Part shown: positions 34,792-42,218 of the stretch, piece by piece
Layout: every line of letters begins with the position of its first letter
How positions within the stretch are numbered: position 1 is the stretch's first letter
Assembly: GCF_030812415.1 (NCBI RefSeq)
Contig: NZ_JAUSST010000003.1
Coordinates: forward strand, 868,001-932,000
DNA: 64,000 nucleotides
Source of the DNA: Paenibacillus harenae
GTDB taxonomy: Bacteria; Bacillota; Bacilli; Paenibacillales; Paenibacillaceae
Direction of reading: 5' to 3'
Translations under genes and position numbers: made by a program
Notes under the pieces: generated by a model
The model's database searches: none
Seen by the model: only the letters and a program-made list of their open reading frames with translations
What the model was told of the DNA's origin: nothing

Positions 34792-34846
34792 TTGACAACC
34801 GAGCAAGATGTAATTATTATAATTACATGTAATCGATATAGTTACA
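34792..34846 (+). promoter_or_regulatory. Promoter with tandem 19-bp operators
   Basis: TTGACA (34792-34797) and TATTAT (34815-34820) with 17-bp spacing. TGTAATTATTATAATTACA (34809-34827) is a perfect palindrome covering the -10; a degenerate copy TGTAATCGATATAGTTACA (34828-34846) follows immediately. Likely Rrf2 sites. Confidence 0.7.
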
Positions 34847-34881
34847 GGTTGATTTCATCATAATACTAGGAGGAAACGAAA

Positions 34882-35523
34882 ATGAAAATTGGAATTGTCG
34901 GTGCAAGTGGTAAAGCAGGAAACCTTATTCTTAAAGAGGCTGTGGAAAGAGGTCACACAGTTACAGCAATCGTTCGAGATGCAGGGAAGGTTAAAAATCA
35001 AAATGTGTCTGTAATTGAAAAGAATATCTTTGACTTAAAATCAGAAGATTTTACTAATTTTGATGTCATTGTAAATGCTTTTAATGCCCCATTTGGGGAA
35101 GAACATCTTCACGTTGAAGCAGGAAGAGTCTTAATTGAAGCACTAAAAGGTGCACCACAAACAAGATTAGTTGTTGTTGGAGGAGCAGGAAGTTTATTTG
35201 TAGATGAAGCGAAGAAAGTACGAAAATTTGATACTCCTGAATTTCCTGAAGCTTATCTTGCAACTGCTAAAAATATGGGAAAGAACCTTGAAGAGTTACA
35301 AAATACAGACGGAGTCAATTGGACATATATCAGTCCAGCGGGTTTTTTCGATGCTGAAGGTAAACGTACTGGAACTTATCAAAAAGGTGGAGACCAATTA
35401 CTGTTTAATTCCAAAGGTCAAAGCTATATCAGCTATGCCGATTACGCAATTGCAGTACTGGACGAAATCGAAAATCCTCAGCACATAAACGCACGCTTTA
35501 CCGTCGTTGCTGAAGCGGAGTGA
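34882..35523 (+). CDS. NAD(P)-binding Rossmann protein (YwnB-like)
   Basis: 213 residues of the NmrA/atypical SDR kind: GASGKAGNLILKEA (residues 7-20) is the dinucleotide-binding loop, VVVGGAGSLFV near 95 and TYISPAGFF near 151 are typical. Such YwnB-like proteins bind NAD(P)H and reduce or sense quinones or aldehydes. Strongly AT-rich. AGGAGG precedes the ATG. The stop overlaps the beginning of the DsbA-like gene region, so the two form an operon under the Rrf2 regulator. Confidence 0.85.
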   Translation: MKIGIVGASGKAGNLILKEAVERGHTVTAIVRDAGKVKNQNVSVIEKNIFDLKSEDFTNFDVIVNAFNAPFGEEHLHVEAGRVLIEALKGAPQTRLVVVGGAGSLFVDEAKKVRKFDTPEFPEAYLATAKNMGKNLEELQNTDGVNWTYISPAGFFDAEGKRTGTYQKGGDQLLFNSKGQSYISYADYAIAVLDEIENPQHINARFTVVAEAE

Positions 35524-35525
35524 TT

Positions 35526-36224
35526 ATGGAGAATAAAGAACTTGCTCTTATCTATGTATGGGATGCTTACTGTGGTTGGTGTTACGGGTTCTCGAACAGT
35601 CTGCAAGCCTTTCACGAGAACCATCTTGAACTACCCATAAAAGTTTTGTCTGGTGGTCTGTTTGTTGGCGATCATAAGCAACCAATCGGGGCATACCCAC
35701 ACATTCCAGAAGCAAATAAAAGAATCAGCCAGCTAACTGGAGCAGAGTTTGGCACCTCTTACCAAACGATGTTGGAAGAAGGTGCTTTTGTTATGGACTC
35801 CAAGGCTTCGGCTAAAGGCTTTTCTGCATTGCGTTCCTTCGCACCAGAACGTGCCTATTATTTAGCCTCGTCCATGCAGCGCGCGTTTTATTACGAAGGT
35901 AAGAGTCTCAGTGACCCAGCAACTTACCGAGAAATTGCTATTGCTCATCAGCTTGACCCAGAGGCAGTTCTCGCACAGTTCGAGGACGAGGCATCCACCA
36001 AAGATGCCATTGAAGACTTTGTGAAGGTTCAGCAGATTGGTGTTCAAAGCTACCCTACATTGTTTTTGCAGAATGGTGACGACTTTATCGGGTTTGGTGG
36101 AGGTGTCATGACCACCGAAAAGCTTGAAGCTCGTCTGGAAATGGTGATTCAAGAATTACAAAAACAGAAGATAGTTGAACCGCCCGTGGAAATGGCGTGC
36201 GATATAGATAAAGGGAAATGTTAG
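35526..36224 (+). CDS. DsbA-family thioredoxin-like protein
   Basis: 232 residues from ATG 35526 (GCGGAG upstream; stop of the previous gene is at 35521-35523). The thioredoxin-like active site is CGWC (near residues 15-18), followed by the helical insertion of the DsbA/FrnE kind and cis-Pro region SYPTLF near 180. No signal peptide, so it acts in the cytosol, as FrnE-like oxidoreductases do. Ends with a Cys-containing tail (ACDIDKGKC). Co-transcription with a redox-sensing Rrf2 divergon suggests a role in thiol or electrophile stress. Confidence 0.8.
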   Translation: MENKELALIYVWDAYCGWCYGFSNSLQAFHENHLELPIKVLSGGLFVGDHKQPIGAYPHIPEANKRISQLTGAEFGTSYQTMLEEGAFVMDSKASAKGFSALRSFAPERAYYLASSMQRAFYYEGKSLSDPATYREIAIAHQLDPEAVLAQFEDEASTKDAIEDFVKVQQIGVQSYPTLFLQNGDDFIGFGGGVMTTEKLEARLEMVIQELQKQKIVEPPVEMACDIDKGKC

Positions 36225-36255
36225 ATAAAAGAGGATAAAGGGAATCAATAATTTT

Positions 36256-36285
36256 GGGAGCCGATTTATCAGCTCCTTTTATTGT
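36256..36285 (+). terminator. Rho-independent terminator
   Basis: GGGAGC and GCTCC arms with a T-rich tail (CTTTTATTG). Confidence 0.65.
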
Positions 36286-36359
36286 CTAACTATCTTAGTA
36301 CGATAGTTGAAAAGGTGAGAAAAAAAGGAAGGGCCATCCCACACAAAGGATGGCCTTAA

Positions 36360-36411
36360 AACTTGCCGTTACAGACAGCGCGGTGAACTGTATCACAAGT
36401 AACGGCAAGTT
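36360..36411 (+). repeat. 52-bp hairpin repeat, copy 2
   Basis: AACTTGCCGTTAC and GTAACGGCAAGTT are perfectly complementary; the centre contains CGGTGAACTG, where the copy-3 CGGTGAACCG has changed to a G-U compatible base. A separate hairpin GGCCATCC/GGATGGCC (36332-36355) lies directly upstream. Confidence 0.9.
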
Positions 36412-36447
36412 TCTGTTGTACAGTATTACGTTTCAAGGGGGCAGTCA

Positions 36448-37391
36448 ATGAACAAAACAGATCGTTTGTTGGCCATCGTGCTGGAGTTGCAAGGCAGGCA
36501 GGTGGTACGCGCCGAAGATTTGGCGGCACTATTTGAAACCAGCGTGAGGACCATCTATCGCGACATTCAGGCGCTCAGCGAAGCAGGCGTGCCGATTACA
36601 GGCACTACAGGCACAGGGTATACCTTAATGGAGGGATATTTTCTACCTCCGATTAGTTTTACGATAGAGGAAGCCGTGACCTTGCTTATAGGAACAGAGT
36701 TTATCGAGCAACGATTTGATGATGATTATCGTGATAGAGCTAATGTTGCTAGGAGGAAAATCGAGGTCACTCTATCAGACAGTGTCCGCAGTGAGACCTC
36801 CCGTATACGAAGGTCGCTGCGATTGCTCGCTCCAGGCAAACATGCAGCTCCGTCAAACGAAAGGAAAAATCTCGATAAGATCCGCCGAGCTCTATTAGGC
36901 GAAAGATCAGATTTCATTATTAAAAAAGAATTACGGATTCCACGGGGAGCCGCCATAGCGAACGTACCGCCGCTCCCTATGGCCTTGTACTCGTTGAAGG
37001 ATCTTGGATGCTTGTGGCACGGTGTGATCTACGCCAAGACATCCGCCATTTCCGGTTGTCCCGAATGGCTAAACTTATCGAACTGGACGAACGATTCGAA
37101 CTCCCGGCGCATTTTGACTTAAGGGAGTATACTCCTTTAGATGATCGTCATTTGCGAGTCTGCCTTCGATTTAACCATGACATCGCAGATAAGGTGAAGG
37201 AATCGAACTATCATTACGTAGAGGATATGAAAGAGCATCGAGATGGATTGGATGTGGTCTTACGCGTTCGTCAGCTGGATGAATTGCTGCAATGGGTGCT
37301 TGGCTGGGGAGCGGGCGTAATCGTGTTGGAACCCGAATCGTTCCGAAATCGGATTCGTGAGGAAGCCAAAAAAATTCTAAAACGCTACTGA
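36448..37391 (+). pseudogene. YafY-type WYL transcriptional regulator, frameshifted
   Basis: The first frame gives an HTH domain (VRAEDLAALFETSVRTIYRD) and part of a WYL domain. Around 36945-36965 the reading shifts: the second frame supplies the expected PYGLVLVEGSWMLV, then RQDIRHFRLSRM and the WCX-like C-terminus to 37391. Together they account for a complete YafY/YobV-like regulator of about 315 residues, broken by a one-base change. Could also be a sequencing error. It starts 37 bp after repeat copy 2 and ends in a strong terminator. Confidence 0.8.
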
Positions 37392-37417
37392 CATAACGTT
37401 GTCAGTAGCGTTTTTTT
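37381..37417 (+). terminator. Rho-independent terminator overlapping the regulator stop
   Basis: AACGCTACTGAC (37381-37392) and GTCAGTAGCGTT (37401-37412) are perfectly complementary, then seven T. Confidence 0.9.
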
Positions 37418-37522
37418 ATAATTGGACATGTAAATGTAAAGGAGATAAATAAGTAAATAGTATGTTTTGCAACAGCTGTAGGACACAGCCAAACCTATTA
37501 TTATTAGGAAGGATGATATCTT

Positions 37523-37927
37523 GTGAATTTCGCTTCTGTACGAATCATTACTGACGACGTGGATCGCCTCGTCGAGTTCTATGAGAAAGTCCTGGGGATT
37601 TCGGCGGAGCGACCCGCGCCTGTATTTGCCGAACTCGTTGTGTCATCATGCACCCTTGCAATCGGCCACTCCCAGACGGCGCAGCTATTCGGCGCCGGTT
37701 CCGTAGTGGGGGCTAACAATCGCACTGTCATTATTGAGTTCCGCGTCGACGATGTCGAGGCCGAATATGTACGCTTGAAGCCATTTGTCGATAATTGGGT
37801 AAAGGAACCGACCACGATGCCGTGGGGGAACCGTTCTATGCTGTTCCGCGATCCCGACGGCAACCTTCTTAACCTCTTCGAGCCGGTGACCGAGGATGCG
37901 ATTAAACGGTTTAGAGGTAGACATTGA
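37523..37927 (+). CDS. VOC family (glyoxalase-like) protein
   Basis: 134 residues from GTG 37523. A single vicinal-oxygen-chelate module with VRIITDDVDRLVEFYEKVLG at the start and LFRDPDGNLLNLFEP at the end, the typical metal-ligand-bearing beta-alpha-beta-beta-beta halves. The metal ligand His at the N-terminal strand is replaced (RIITDDV), so it may be non-catalytic, as in many resistance or binding members. Followed by hairpin repeat copy 3. Confidence 0.82.
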   Translation: MNFASVRIITDDVDRLVEFYEKVLGISAERPAPVFAELVVSSCTLAIGHSQTAQLFGAGSVVGANNRTVIIEFRVDDVEAEYVRLKPFVDNWVKEPTTMPWGNRSMLFRDPDGNLLNLFEPVTEDAIKRFRGRH

Positions 37928-37950
37928 CGGGCAGTAAAGGATGACCTTCA

Positions 37951-38002
37951 AACTTGCCGTTACAGACAGCGCGGTGAACCGTATCACAAGTAACGGCAAG
38001 TT
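37951..38002 (+). repeat. 52-bp hairpin repeat, copy 3
   Basis: AACTTGCCGTTAC and GTAACGGCAAGTT arms are intact; the interior CGGTGAACCG can form a second stem. Upstream AAAGGATGACCTT resembles the sequence before copy 2. Confidence 0.9.
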
Positions 38003-38076
38003 CAACTGGTTTTCCAAATTTCTTTCCAATAGGTATTTATACCACACGTGAGTTAGCTATCAAAGAAGTGGAAGCC

Positions 38077-38223
38077 ATGCCAAGAGAGCACAACTATCAA
38101 ATACTTCGAATGCCGCTAAATAATAACTTCGCATATTACCATAAAATGAATGGTAAGTTGGTTGGGATGGATTCGATCCATCATGAACATTTTCATTTCA
38201 AAGATGAAAGTTTGTTACGCTAA
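38077..38223 (+). CDS. Small hypothetical, possibly a gene remnant
   Basis: 48 residues from an ATG at 38077 with GAAGTGGAAG upstream. The frame stays open upstream without a start codon into repeat copy 3's flank, so the reading may be the C-terminal end of a lost gene. A HHEHFHFK segment stands out. Hairpin GCTAACG/CGTTAGC overlaps the stop and a terminator follows at 38247. Confidence 0.35.
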   Translation: MPREHNYQILRMPLNNNFAYYHKMNGKLVGMDSIHHEHFHFKDESLLR

Positions 38224-38246
38224 CGAGGAACGTTAGCTCAATAAAA

Positions 38247-38299
38247 CAGCGACAGTCTAGGACTTTATTTTTTCGTCCCATGCTGCCGCTTTTTTTTAT
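38247..38299 (+). terminator. Rho-independent terminator
   Basis: AGCGACAG and CTGCCGCT arms with an inner GGAC/GTCC, followed by nine T. Confidence 0.75.
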
Positions 38300-38490
38300 A
38301 GTTGGAGCTATTCTAATACTATTTTTACGAATCTGACGGTTTTATAATTCGAAAAGCCGCGTGAGACCAACATATCCAGTCTAATCCTTTATTTTCTTTT
38401 TACAACTGTTTTTATTCTATTTTTAAGTTGGATGATTTCGCCCAATTATATTCATTTTATAGATGATGTATAATTATTCGAAGGGAGGCA

Positions 38491-39549
38491 TCAGCTTTCG
38501 TATTTCCGTTGCAAATTGCGGATCGCCTCCATCAGTTCTTGGCCGAAAAACCGTTCAGACTGCCTGTAAAGCTGCTCCCATTGCAGCATCCATTCCGCCC
38601 GCTCGCTGTCTGACAGCACATGAATCTGCGTATAGCCATCCTGCTGGATTTGCTCCAAATAACGTTTGTCCATCTGCACAGCGTATCGGTTGATCCAATC
38701 CGTCGTCTCTTTCATCGCTTGCTCAATCGCTATTTGAAGCTCGGACGGGAGCCGATCCCAGAACGGCTTGTTCATCAGTACGGCATAGCCGAGATACCCG
38801 TGATTGCTGATCGTCATGTATTTCTGAACTTTATAAAATTTTTTGCTGTAAATATTGGATATTGTATTCTCGCCTCCATCCACGGTTCCCGCCTCAAATT
38901 CGCGGTACACCTCGTTAAACGGAATCGACGCCGTATAGGCTCCGAGGGCGTTGAATTGATCTTCAATAATCCGGCTTGGCAATATTCGAAACCGCTGCCC
39001 GGCAAAATCGGACGGATCGGTAAGCGGACCGCGGTTCGACGTCATTTGTTTAAAGCCGTTACTCCAGAAGGCCAGTCCCTTCATGTTGCTTTTCTCCAGC
39101 CGCTCGAATAGAATTTGTCCGACCTCCCCCTTGAACGCCTCTTGAACCGCGTCATCGGACAAGAAAACATACGGCAAATCCATTACCGCCCATTCGGGCA
39201 GCATGACCGACAGGTTCGAAAAGGACGGCGCAATCATCTGCACCTCTCCCCGCTTCAGCGCTTGCTTTTCATTAGGTTCGGAGTATAAAATACCGTTCGG
39301 GTACACTTCGACTTTGACCTTGTTCCCGGTTTTCTCCTCTACCAGATCGGCGAACCGCTGCGCAGCCAAGCCTTTTGGCGTATTTTCCGCCACCACGTGG
39401 CTAAACTTTATCACATAGCGGTCGTCAAAACCGTCCTGCTCGTCATCTAATACGGCCTTTCCATTTGTAAAAGCGGGGTAAAACCCGGCTAAACCGGCGG
39501 CCAGTAAGCCTACGGCAATAAACAATAAGGTGCCAAGCCATGGCTTCAT
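38491..39549 (-). CDS. dctB: TRAP-type C4-dicarboxylate binding protein (DctP/DctB-like)
   Basis: 352 residues: signal anchor (LLFIAVGLLAAGLAGFYPAF), then the DctP periplasmic-binding fold with FSHVVAENTPKGLAAQRFADLVEEKTG (family signature, shortened here), IAPSFSNLSVMLPEWAVMDLPYVF and SRGP-like contact loops. No TRAP permease genes lie nearby; instead it diverges from a DctS-DctR two-component system and a DAACS carrier, exactly as DctB does in B. subtilis, where the binding protein acts as a co-sensor of succinate and malate. ATG 39549 has AGGAGG upstream; the longer frame to 39666 has none. Confidence 0.85.
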   Translation of the reverse strand: MKPWLGTLLFIAVGLLAAGLAGFYPAFTNGKAVLDDEQDGFDDRYVIKFSHVVAENTPKGLAAQRFADLVEEKTGNKVKVEVYPNGILYSEPNEKQALKRGEVQMIAPSFSNLSVMLPEWAVMDLPYVFLSDDAVQEAFKGEVGQILFERLEKSNMKGLAFWSNGFKQMTSNRGPLTDPSDFAGQRFRILPSRIIEDQFNALGAYTASIPFNEVYREFEAGTVDGGENTISNIYSKKFYKVQKYMTISNHGYLGYAVLMNKPFWDRLPSELQIAIEQAMKETTDWINRYAVQMDKRYLEQIQQDGYTQIHVLSDSERAEWMLQWEQLYRQSERFFGQELMEAIRNLQRKYES

Positions 39550-39725
39550 GTGCTTCTCCTCCTGGGTACAAGCTATATAATACTTAGTATATAACAACGT
39601 TGCGCCAAACCGTAATGCTTCCCCAATCAGAAGTTGTTCAAAAGAACGAAATCGAATGTTTTTCAAAGGAAAGTGGTTTATAATAAAAACTAAATTTTTG
39701 TTAGGGATAAGGAGCTTGTTGCCGT

Positions 39726-41327
39726 ATGCTGCAGCGGATGAACATCAACTGGAAAATCGCTTTCCTGTCGTTTGGCATCGTGCTGTTCGCCCTGTTAATC
39801 GGCGGCGTCGTCCTGCTAGGCGGCATTCTCCAGCTGAAGGAAGAAGAGCTCGGAAGAAGGCTCCTTGTCACCGCCCGCACGGTTGCCCAAATGCCGGAGG
39901 TCATTGGCGGCATCGGCGATCTTTCCAAACGTGTAGACCTGCAGGCCGCTGCCGAGCGAACCCGTATTATCAACGATGCGACCTATATCGTCGTGATGGA
40001 CATGCAGCGCGTACGCCTTTCTCACCCGGTGGAAAGCAATATCGGCACAGTCTCCGAAGGAGCGGATGAAGGCGCGGCGTTTGCCGAGCATACCTACGTT
40101 TCGAAGGCCAAGGGCGAGCTTGGAACGGCGCTGCGCGCTTTCGTGCCGGTAATGAGCGAAGAGCACGAGCAGATCGGCATCGTCGCCGTCGGCCGAATCA
40201 TGCCGACAGCCGGACAAGTGCTGCTGGATATGTCGGGAAGAGCTTCTGTCATTGTTCTGCTGTCGCTGCTGTTCGGAATTTGGGGTTCGTGGAAGCTTGC
40301 CCGCCATATCAAGGAACAGATGTTCAAGCTCGAGCCGCATGAAATTGCAAGGCTGCTTGTCGAAAGGAATGCGACATTCCACGCGATGCACGAAGGGGTT
40401 ATTTCCATCGACAAGGACGAGCGGATCGCGATTTTTAACGACAAAGCAAAGCAAATGCTCGGCATCCAAGGCGATGTCACGGGCAGAAGCATCCGCGAAG
40501 TACTGCCGGATACCCGGCTGCCGGAAATGCTGGAAAGCGACGAGCCGGTTTACCATCAAGAAATCGTTGTCGGGGGCAAGCACATCGTCAGCAACCGGGT
40601 CAGGGTTAAAGTCGAGGATAAGACCGTAGGGGCCGTCGCGATTTTCCAGGATCGGACCGAGACAACCCGCATGGCGGAAGAGCTTACGGGCGTCAAAGCT
40701 TTCGTCGACGCGCTGCGCGTGCAAAACCATGAATATATGAACAAGCTGCATACGATTGGCGGCTTGATCCAATTGGGAAACAAGGACAAAGCGCTCGAAT
40801 ATGTATTTGAAATATCCGAGGAGCGCGAAGAGCTGATACGGTTTTTGAGCAGCCGGATTCAGCATGACAGCCTGACCGGTCTGCTGCTGGGTAAGATTAG
40901 CCGCGGGCGCGAACTGGGCATCGACGTCAAGCTCGACCGGCATAGCCGGCTGCAGCGTTTCCCGGAAGGGATGGATCATCATGATTTTGTCGTTTTGCTC
41001 GGAAATTTGCTGGAGAATGCGTTTGAAGCGTTAGGGACAAAGACGGGGGACAAGCGGGTATTCATCAGCCTGGAACAGGATGACGATATTATATCCGTAC
41101 TCGTGGAGGACAATGGCTGCGGTATGGACGAAGCGGTCAAGTCGCGCATATTCGAAAGGGGCTTTTCGACGAAAGGCAGCGCTGGGCGCGGCATTGGGCT
41201 GCACCTCGTGGCAGGCATTGCAGAGCGGGGCGGAGGTACGGTTCGCGTCGATTCCGTACCGAGGGAAGGCACAACAATAATAATAACCTTTCCGATGAGT
41301 TCGGATGCCGTTAGCGATAGGAATTAG
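39726..41327 (+). CDS. dctS: C4-dicarboxylate sensor kinase DctS (CitA/DcuS family)
   Basis: 533 residues. Transmembrane helices near 12-36 and 175-195 enclose an extracellular PAS-like (sCache) domain with YIVVMDMQRVRLSHP. A cytosolic PAS domain follows (residues about 215-310), then the phosphoacceptor in RVQNHEYMNKLHTI (near 334-347), the HPK7-type signature of CitA/DcuS kinases, and an ATPase domain (NLLENAFEAL, DNGCGM, GRGIGLHLV). Detects extracellular malate, succinate or fumarate together with the DctB-like protein. It lies 13 bp before dctR. Confidence 0.9.
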   Translation: MLQRMNINWKIAFLSFGIVLFALLIGGVVLLGGILQLKEEELGRRLLVTARTVAQMPEVIGGIGDLSKRVDLQAAAERTRIINDATYIVVMDMQRVRLSHPVESNIGTVSEGADEGAAFAEHTYVSKAKGELGTALRAFVPVMSEEHEQIGIVAVGRIMPTAGQVLLDMSGRASVIVLLSLLFGIWGSWKLARHIKEQMFKLEPHEIARLLVERNATFHAMHEGVISIDKDERIAIFNDKAKQMLGIQGDVTGRSIREVLPDTRLPEMLESDEPVYHQEIVVGGKHIVSNRVRVKVEDKTVGAVAIFQDRTETTRMAEELTGVKAFVDALRVQNHEYMNKLHTIGGLIQLGNKDKALEYVFEISEEREELIRFLSSRIQHDSLTGLLLGKISRGRELGIDVKLDRHSRLQRFPEGMDHHDFVVLLGNLLENAFEALGTKTGDKRVFISLEQDDDIISVLVEDNGCGMDEAVKSRIFERGFSTKGSAGRGIGLHLVAGIAERGGGTVRVDSVPREGTTIIITFPMSSDAVSDRN

Positions 41328-41340
41328 GGAGGCTGTTACG

Positions 41341-42060
41341 ATGGAAACGATTCGCGTGCTGCTCATTGAAGACGATCCGATGGTTCAAGAGGTAAACCGG
41401 CAATTTGTAGAGGGGGTTGACGGCTTTCTAGTCATCGGGACCGCCTCAAGCGGCTCGGAAGGTCTTCGGCTCATATACGACTTATCGCCGGATTTAGTCA
41501 TTCTCGACATTTTCATGCCGGGGCTGGACGGTATCGGGCTGCTGCAGAGGGTTCGCGAAGAGCAGCTTGAGGTTGACGTCATTGTAATCAGCGCAGCCAA
41601 CGATATGGCGACAATCGGACGCATGCTGCAAAACGGCGCCGTCGACTATATAATGAAACCGTTTAAATTCGAACGGGTGAAGCAAGCGCTTGAGCGTTAC
41701 CGGAGTAAGAAGAATTCGCTTGGATCAAGTAAGGCTGTTACCCAAAACGAGCTGGACCTTGTACTGTTCGGTGAACATGCCGCCAGCGCTTCCGAACCCG
41801 CTTCGGAGACGCTTCCCGCCGCTCAGGCCGGACTGCCTAAAGGGATGCAAGCGGCAACGCTCCGTCACATATTGAAGTTTCTTGAAACACAGCCAAAGCC
41901 GGTATCCGCAGAGGAAACCGCCGAGGCCGTCGGCATCGCTCGGGTAACGGCCCGCCGCTATCTGGAATACCTGGAGAAGACCGGCAGCGTACGGCTTGAG
42001 CTGCAATACGGAGTCGGCAGACCGCTAAATACCTATTTATATGCCGACACTGGTTTATAA
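41341..42060 (+). CDS. dctR: C4-dicarboxylate response regulator DctR
   Basis: 239 residues: receiver with IEDD, phosphoacceptor Asp in LVILDIFMPG (near 57) and MKPF (Lys near 106), then a linker and an HTH domain of the CitB/DctR kind (SAEETAEAVGIARVTARRYL near 190). The start is the ATG at 41341 just after GGGAGGC. Partner of the DctS-like kinase. Expected targets are the malic enzyme and carrier genes downstream. Confidence 0.9.
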   Translation: METIRVLLIEDDPMVQEVNRQFVEGVDGFLVIGTASSGSEGLRLIYDLSPDLVILDIFMPGLDGIGLLQRVREEQLEVDVIVISAANDMATIGRMLQNGAVDYIMKPFKFERVKQALERYRSKKNSLGSSKAVTQNELDLVLFGEHAASASEPASETLPAAQAGLPKGMQAATLRHILKFLETQPKPVSAEETAEAVGIARVTARRYLEYLEKTGSVRLELQYGVGRPLNTYLYADTGL

Positions 42061-42069
42061 CCGTGTTCC

Positions 42070-42103
42070 AACCGTGTTCTTCTGCGGAGGGGCACGGTTT
42101 TTT
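42070..42103 (+). terminator. Rho-independent terminator after dctR
   Basis: AACCGTG (42070-42076) and CACGGTT (42093-42099) pair, then TTTTT. A tandem copy of AACCGTGTTC lies just before it. Confidence 0.75.
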
Positions 42104-42105
42104 CA

Positions 42106-42132
42106 TGATCAAAATGACCAAAACGATCAATA
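42106..42132 (+). promoter_or_regulatory. Three tandem 9-bp direct repeats, DctR operator candidate
   Basis: TGATCAAAA, TGACCAAAA and CGATCAATA are head-to-tail from 42106. They lie 87 bp before the malic enzyme start. CitB-type regulators often bind AT-rich direct repeats. Confidence 0.5.
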
Positions 42133-42218
42133 TGTCCTAATCGTCACCGCCTTATTTGAAAGCGGTATCATAGACACAAGAAAGCAAAAGCAAATCAATC
42201 GTAAAGGTGTGTTGGCCA

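Noticed and set aside
34000..38002. Integron attC sites
   Set aside because: The hairpins are of the right order of size but the RYYYAAC/GTTRRRY core sites are not found at the ends, and no integrase is visible in the window.
38491..39549. TRAP transporter operon
   Set aside because: No DctQ or DctM permease gene is adjacent; the binding protein is better seen as a DctS co-sensor.
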